64,000 nucleotides of DNA from Gyromitra esculenta (lineage: Eukaryota; Ascomycota; Pezizomycetes; Pezizales; Discinaceae), in assembly GCA_038503075.1 (NCBI GenBank), contig JBCAML010000012.1, positions 62,001 to 126,000 of the forward strand, read 5' to 3'. Position 1 is the stretch's first letter; the number at the start of each line of letters is the position of its first letter. A program made the translations under genes and the position numbers. The notes beneath the pieces are model-generated. The model searched no databases. It was given only the letters and a program-made list of their open reading frames with translations, and was not told the origin of the DNA. This document shows positions 60,661 to 64,000 of the stretch, one piece after another.

Positions 60661-61116
60661 ATGAACAGCATAACTATCAGCATCAAGTTAGCACATGAAA
60701 GAGGAAAGCCAGCCACTGGCATGCCAGCTTTAAAGCTCATGGCATTCGAAAATGAATGCTACCGCAACACCGATGCACTGTCGCAGGAAATAAAGAGGCT
60801 ACAAAGAGAAGTGTGGATGGTGACGAAGCGGTATAATGGAGTGAAGAGAGAGGTTAGAGAGTTGATGCAGAAAGTAAGAAGTCAACCACCACCGATGATA
60901 CCAGAGAGAATAAAAGATAGAGTGGCGAAGAAAGAGGAGGAGACAAAAGATAGGATGGAGATAGATGAGGAAAGGGAGGAGGAAAGGGAGGAGATAAGAC
61001 AGACGAGAACGCCGAATTCAACCCCACCACCGCCCCTGCTACCGCCAGTAAACGATGCAAGTCCAGAAATACAAAAGTGCTTGATTGCATCAGACAGAAC
61101 AGAGACATCGCAGTGA
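60661..61116 (+). CDS. retroposon ORF, coiled-coil part
   Basis: The 151-residue frame starts at an ATG 144 bp inside the element. Residues about 30-75 (ECYRNTDALSQEIKRLQREV, NGVKREVRELMQKV) form a heptad-like coiled coil, followed by a very charged Glu/Lys/Arg stretch and a proline run (TPPPPLLPP). A coiled coil plus charged linker is common in LINE ORF1 nucleic-acid chaperones. No zinc knuckle is visible here. It overlaps the next frame by 40 bp. Confidence 0.55.
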   Translation: MNSITISIKLAHERGKPATGMPALKLMAFENECYRNTDALSQEIKRLQREVWMVTKRYNGVKREVRELMQKVRSQPPPMIPERIKDRVAKKEEETKDRMEIDEEREEEREEIRQTRTPNSTPPPPLLPPVNDASPEIQKCLIASDRTETSQ

Positions 61117-61508
61117 GTAAACCCAACACTGTTCGGAGCGTCACTCCCATTGCTGGAAAATCGCCCCCAGCCATGCTATTTTCGGAAAAAAATGAGACAA
61201 CAAAAGCGGCAGAAAGGGCGAGGGAGAGACATGGCAAGTGGGATAAAGCTGCAAGAGGGTTTATAGAGGAGAAAGGATGGGGGTGGAAAGAGTGGGTGGG
61301 CCCTAATAGTCCTCAATGGGAGAAAAGGCGTAATGATATTGGTGCATGGAGCATCAGGAAGCATAAGAAAGAGGTGACGGAATTTGATTTTTGGGCATGG
61401 AAGATAGTAATGGAATATGGCAAAGAAGAGAAGAAAGTGGGAGAAGAGTGGTTGGCTTTGTCGGAGAAGGTGAAGAAGGATAAGATAAAGAATGTGGTAT
61501 GTAGGTGA
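61077..61508 (+). CDS. retroposon ORF, basic C-terminal part in another frame
   Basis: This 143-codon frame is offset from the preceding one and opens with GTG rather than ATG; its frame is open further upstream. The translation is rich in Lys, Glu and Trp (FIEEKGWGWKEWVGPNSPQW, FDFWAWKIVMEYGKEEKK) and looks structured. Most likely the two frames were once, or still are, one protein: either an old single-base indel or programmed frameshifting. I do not recognise the domain. Confidence 0.45.
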   Translation: MLDCIRQNRDIAVSKPNTVRSVTPIAGKSPPAMLFSEKNETTKAAERARERHGKWDKAARGFIEEKGWGWKEWVGPNSPQWEKRRNDIGAWSIRKHKKEVTEFDFWAWKIVMEYGKEEKKVGEEWLALSEKVKKDKIKNVVCR

Positions 61509-61681
61509 CAGATTGTTGTGAGTTTACCACTTTGGGCAGAGAAAGTGGACGTCCAGCATTACGGAGATGCCGAGTTAGATTGTTGTTTGTGTTTTTTTTT
61601 TTTGTTATTTAGTACTGTTCGTTAGTACGGTCTCCATAACCCAAGGGTTGGATGCGTAAATCAATATTACTTACTTACTGA

Positions 61682-61696
61682 CGTATGTACCGTACC
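61682..61696 (+). repeat. right 15-bp direct repeat (target-site duplication)
   Basis: Exact second copy of CGTATGTACCGTACC, immediately after the (TTAC) tail. Confidence 0.8.
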
Positions 61697-62024
61697 TAGA
61701 CAGATATATCCGTGACGCAACGAAACCAGTCTCGCCTGGAGCATGAGGGCCTGAGTAGCTCACCCCTGAAAGAACTCGAAACCATGATATTTGATTCCAG
61801 CCTCAAATTTGGCCCCCGAGTCGATCTCGAAATTAGCTTTTTTGACCTTAAATTCAACTAGGACCTCGACTTTAAGTTTTCACTTCGACCCCCTTGCCTC
61901 AATTCCCAGCTCCCAGGCCTCCAGGCCCGGAGACCCGATAGACGCAATAGCGAAACCAAAATTAAGCCAAAACCACGCAAAGCGACGAGGAGAGAGGTGA
62001 ATAATGTTGAGAAGAGAGTGATAA

Positions 62025-63004
62025 TTGCATCCTTCCACATGTTTTGGCCAGTTAAAAGGGTCTGACCTTGTGGATTGGCCTTGGTCAACTGTTGCGAGCT
62101 TTCTCGTGCGAGTCCGTGAATGGCATTCTGTGGAGAACTTGCCTCGTTCTGGAAGAAAACATAAAATCAGCCGACAGCAACAGAGGTTTTTAATAAAAGA
62201 AGCACAGAGATCTGGGAACCGAGTATCGTGAAGACTTGACTTTCGAGACAAATATGCACCAAGTGTGAGCCTGGAAACTGGTGATCGGGGTTTTAGAGAA
62301 GGTGATGTAAAGAAATTGTTTGCAAAGCGGAAAGCAAAATTGAAGAAGGAGCACGCATTGCAGAGACTAGAGTGGGCTTTGGAGCGAAGAGATTGGAATG
62401 CAGAAGATTCCCGCTCAATCATTTGGAGGGATGAGTGCAGTGTGGAAAAGTCGAAGATCCTCGCCAGGTCTGGGTTTTTAGAACATCCTAGGATAAATGG
62501 ACAAGAAACTGCGTTCGTCTGAAGTTTAAGAAAACGCCTTCACTTATGATGTGAGGCTGCTTTCACAGTTGAGTTAGAAGTCCTTTAACTGTGCACACAA
62601 CTAATGGCAGCGGTCGAATATGTGAAACTCCTCAATCAACACCTTCCTCCCGTTTATGAACAATGTTCTCGAATGAATGGCGATGTTTGCCTCCAACAAG
62701 ACAACGCACCTATCCGCAAAGCACACCACACTGAACTTCCTTTCCGAAAACTGTATCGCTGCTAAAAGCATCTACCACTCTCTCCAGACCTTAGCCCAAT
62801 TGAGCATGCCTAGGTTCAGTTAAAACAACGCCTTCGTGAACAATATCCTACAATCTCTGAGACTAGAGGTGGACTCACGGCACCTAAAGCAAGGTTAGCT
62901 GTGGTCTCTCCATTATTTTGGGCTACTATCCCGGAGGAATTTCTTGAAAATCTGTTACAGTCAATGCGCAGGAGAATTGGAGCAGTGACTGAGGCACAAG
63001 GATG
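62025..63004 (+). pseudogene. decayed Tc1/mariner transposase
   Basis: Successive plus-strand frames match a Tc1-type DDE transposase in order. The HTH linker reads HSVENLPRSGRKHKISRQQQ (about 62113-62180). The first Asp is in IIWRDECSVEKS (about 62420-62452), followed in a shifted frame by LKFKKTPSLMM and GCFHS with a TGG-to-TGA change between them. The second Asp is in CLQQDNAPIRKAHH (about 62692-62735) and the Glu in LSPDLSPIEHA (about 62777-62810). The C terminus ends RRIGAVTEAQG. Stops at 62229 and 62520 and several indels make it dead. It lies about 330 bp after the retroposon. No terminal repeats were found. Confidence 0.78.
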
Positions 63005-64000
63005 ATATACAAAGTATTAAATTGTATTTCCTCATCTGAATCCTTTTGTTTTCGTCTTTCAAAGACTTATATTTGTAATTGTAATTATTCATCTAGATTT
63101 GTCGTTGCTTGGTTTAAAAAACATATATTGTCCGTGGTCTTCAAAATGACTTTTTTCGGTGTCATACCTAGTCGTCACGAACCTAACTGCTCAGGTACTG
63201 TGCATCTAACCAATGCGGTAGAATGCTTAGAAAGCACCATGGCCATATTATATATCCGCTATCAACAAATCACTTCTTGATATATCTGCCCCTCTCAAGG
63301 CTTCTAGGTGTTATTAATTATTTACTTCGCATATCAGCATCTTTATCCTTTGGAAGCAATCGGTACTCTAACCCGAGACGACGCTAGGGATACCTCCACT
63401 AAGGAAGGTATCGCATGCCCTTCGCAAAGCAGCCAACCAAAAGATCCTCTAGACTTTTGCACCCCTAGCTCTTCACTCGAGGCGACCCCGGCCCGATCCA
63501 TTAACCTTGCAGAGATTGTCGCCCGCGTGGATAAGGGGAGAGGGTTTTGAGGGAGCTTATATTCCACCCTCAGTATGGTAGCCCGGACGTACTACGGATG
63601 CAAGGTAGGTCTACCACTAGGTGGTAGACAGCTCTTCCCTCCGGCAAATCAAGCTCGTACGAATTTCATATTTTTACTAACTTTATGCATGGCGTGTGCT
63701 CGGCTAAACACAAACCACTGCTTTTATGCCGCTATTCTAACAGCTACGGGCAACTCAGCTGCTCATAAAACATTGCAAAATCTATCATCATAGCAATGAA
63801 GCCTCACAGCTTTTTAAATAGCTAAATAAACCGATAGTTCCGGAGGAATAAAACCTCAACTGTGGCTATAAAAAGTATGGAATAGAACATCCCAAGAAAT
63901 ACCTAGATGATGACTAAATATACGCAATAACTGTTTTATCCTATTTTAACTTTGAACTCAAAATTGATTTAGTATCTTGTCACAGAGTATACACTTAAAA
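63005..64000. other. AT-rich stretch to the window end
   Basis: Only short open frames, including an 80-codon plus frame at 63308-63550 mirrored by a 74-codon minus frame. No domain or repeat is recognised; the first part may be the remainder of the Tc1-like element. Confidence 0.45.

Larger units (their letters stand above)
60517..61681 (+). mobile_element. non-LTR-like retroposon carrying a coiled-coil ORF and (TTAC)n tail
   Basis: The 1165-bp segment is bounded by exact 15-bp direct repeats, has no terminal repeats and ends in ATTACTTACTTACTGA after a T-run (61591-61602) and AACCCAAGGGTTGGATGCG. These are hallmarks of target-primed retroposition by LINE-type machinery. It holds two overlapping open frames (60661-61116 and 61077-61508) but no reverse transcriptase or endonuclease, so it would need enzymes from a full-length relative. 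It resembles a half-LINE that kept only an ORF1-type gene. Confidence 0.65.

Noticed and set aside
1..64000. CRISPR array, operon or prokaryotic features
   Set aside because: The genes have spliceosomal introns and are eukaryotic; no regularly spaced direct repeats were seen.
1..64000. Secondary-metabolite or other biosynthetic gene cluster
   Set aside because: No backbone enzyme (polyketide synthase, peptide synthetase, terpene synthase) or tailoring set is present; the two secreted or hydrolytic genes are not neighbours of such enzymes.

Overview
The window looks like nuclear DNA of a filamentous ascomycete (Pezizomycotina; the class cannot be fixed from the sequence). The reasons are short spliceosomal introns (48-125 bp, mostly GTAAGT/GTATGT-like donors with CTAAC/CTGAC-like branch sites), fungal-type families (secreted lactonase-like propeller, MARVEL membrane protein, F-box protein, type B carboxylesterase, a NACHT/ankyrin STAND receptor with a fungal N-terminal domain, a RING-bearing SNF2 ATPase) and decayed Tc1/mariner copies. 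Genes are sparse: about thirteen supportable protein genes in 64 kb, separated by gene-poor stretches of up to about 5-6 kb.

Layout. 2.8-4.1 kb: secreted lactonase-like beta-propeller (+). 6.6-8.0 kb: F-box protein (+). 9.2-10.0 kb: four-pass MARVEL protein (-). 12.4-13.5 kb: seven-exon small secreted protein (-). 14.9-15.6 kb: a perfect-looking hairpin and a nested inverted repeat with a telomere-like core. 16.2-18.1 kb: carboxylesterase (+), tail-to-tail with a NACHT-ankyrin receptor gene at 18.5-22.1 kb (-) that carries one in-frame TAG. 22.1-26.0 kb: repeat-bearing gene desert. 26.0-29.7 kb: SNF2/RING ATPase (-). 29.7-36.1 kb: desert with a dead Tc1-like element. 36.1-36.9 kb: probable single-pass membrane protein (+). 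39.7-40.8 kb: intronless TFIIB (+). 42.1-44.1 kb: large orphan membrane protein (-). 44.9-47.6 kb: two smaller hypothetical genes (-). 47.6-50.9 kb: desert. 50.9-51.7 kb: RRM protein (-). 54.8-55.3 kb: small hypothetical protein (-). 55.3-60.5 kb: desert with one TAG-interrupted open frame. 60.5-61.7 kb: a retroposon-like insertion bounded by 15-bp direct repeats and ending in (TTAC)n. 62.0-63.0 kb: a second dead Tc1-like transposase.

There is no operon or evident biosynthetic cluster; neighbours appear functionally unrelated (transcription initiation, chromatin remodelling, innate-immunity-type receptor, secreted enzymes). Exon models were built by hand from reading frame, splice motifs and protein-family expectation. 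The most distinctive window-wide signals are the many introns that seem to end in AAG, the strong excess of the palindrome TACATGTA in intergenic DNA, single in-frame TAG codons in otherwise open frames, and the ORF-bearing retroposon.
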